From Gammaproteobacteria bacterium (GTDB taxonomy: Bacteria; Pseudomonadota; Gammaproteobacteria; Arenicellales; Poriferihabitantaceae), in contig JAIBDK010000190.1 of the NCBI GenBank assembly GCA_024679435.1, positions 1 through 5,287 on the forward strand: a stretch of 5,287 bases of DNA, read 5' to 3'. The translations under genes were made by a program, and so were the position numbers. Positions within the stretch are counted from its first letter, which is position 1. The number at the start of each line of letters is the position of its first letter. This document shows, in pieces, positions 5,194 to 5,287 of the stretch. Below the pieces are notes generated by a model. That model had not been told where the DNA came from. It was given only the letters and a program-made list of their open reading frames with translations, and searched no databases.

Positions 5194-5287
5194 ATGAATA
5201 TTGAACGAAAATTCCCTTGCGTAAGGGATATGCAAAAAGCGGCACGCACGAATATCCCAAAATTCTCTTACGAATATCTCAGTGGCG
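5194..5287 (+). CDS. FMN-dependent alpha-hydroxy-acid dehydrogenase/oxidase family (LldD/glycolate oxidase type), N-terminus only
   Basis: Thirty-one codons run from ATG 5194 to the window edge with no stop. The reading MNIERKFPCVRDM followed by QKAARTNIPKFSYEYLSG matches the typical start of this family: a V-x-D-L-style helix, then IPKF and a Y-x-Y-x-x-G segment. Tyr28 corresponds to the substrate-binding Tyr24 of spinach glycolate oxidase. Full members are about 350-400 residue TIM-barrel flavoproteins that oxidise L-lactate, glycolate, mandelate or similar 2-hydroxy acids to 2-oxo acids. An in-frame TGA at 5179-5181 leaves ATG 5194 as the start; the ribosome binding site is weak. The long upstream region suggests its own promoter. 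The family call rests on a short segment, and the substrate cannot be told. Confidence 0.75.
   Translation, partial: MNIERKFPCVRDMQKAARTNIPKFSYEYLSG

Noticed and set aside
5067..5249. A 60-codon minus-strand frame at the right end.
   Set aside because: It overlaps the N-terminal codons of the hydroxy-acid dehydrogenase on the other strand and shows no recognisable pattern.

Overview
The window looks like a stretch of a proteobacterial chromosome, most likely from a marine-type gammaproteobacterium. This is an inference from protein flavour (an orphan periplasmic family-3 binding protein, an EutA/maleate-isomerase-like protein, a Glyoxalase_3 protein) and from slightly AT-rich, typically bacterial gene packing. 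No rRNA, tRNA, CRISPR array or transposase was seen. Six genes are well supported, a seventh is cut by the right edge, and one start-less coding-like remnant is possible.

Left part (1-1926, minus strand): a three-gene, same-direction cluster. In transcription order it encodes a phosphoethanolamine-N-methyltransferase-like SAM methyltransferase, a gamma-glutamylamine-cyclotransferase-like (GGACT/AIG2) protein, and a DODA/YgiD-type class III extradiol dioxygenase that runs off the left edge. The gaps are 30 and 74 bases. The methyltransferase appears to start at a CTG codon behind a good Shine-Dalgarno sequence, 12 codons upstream of its first ATG.

Middle (1927-3764): a divergent intergenic region, then two plus-strand genes 96 bases apart. 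The first is a secreted family-3 solute-binding protein with no transporter genes beside it. The second is an Asp/Glu-racemase-superfamily protein of the EutA/maleate isomerase/arylmalonate decarboxylase type that keeps both catalytic cysteines.

Right part (3765-5287): a minus-strand VOC protein of the Glyoxalase_3 type, convergent with the isomerase gene. Its start is a GTG behind a GGAG ribosome binding site, and its upstream region contains a perfect 12-base palindrome over a candidate -35 box. The following ~570 bases hold no intact gene. They do contain a nested inverted repeat, a coding-like minus-strand stretch without a start codon, and palindromes. They end at the first 31 codons of a plus-strand FMN-dependent alpha-hydroxy-acid dehydrogenase, which is easy to miss because it has no stop inside the window.

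The common theme is small-molecule catabolism or modification (amines, catechols, dicarboxylic or hydroxy acids). The minus-strand trio is the best candidate for an undescribed pathway. Its joint function is inference only.
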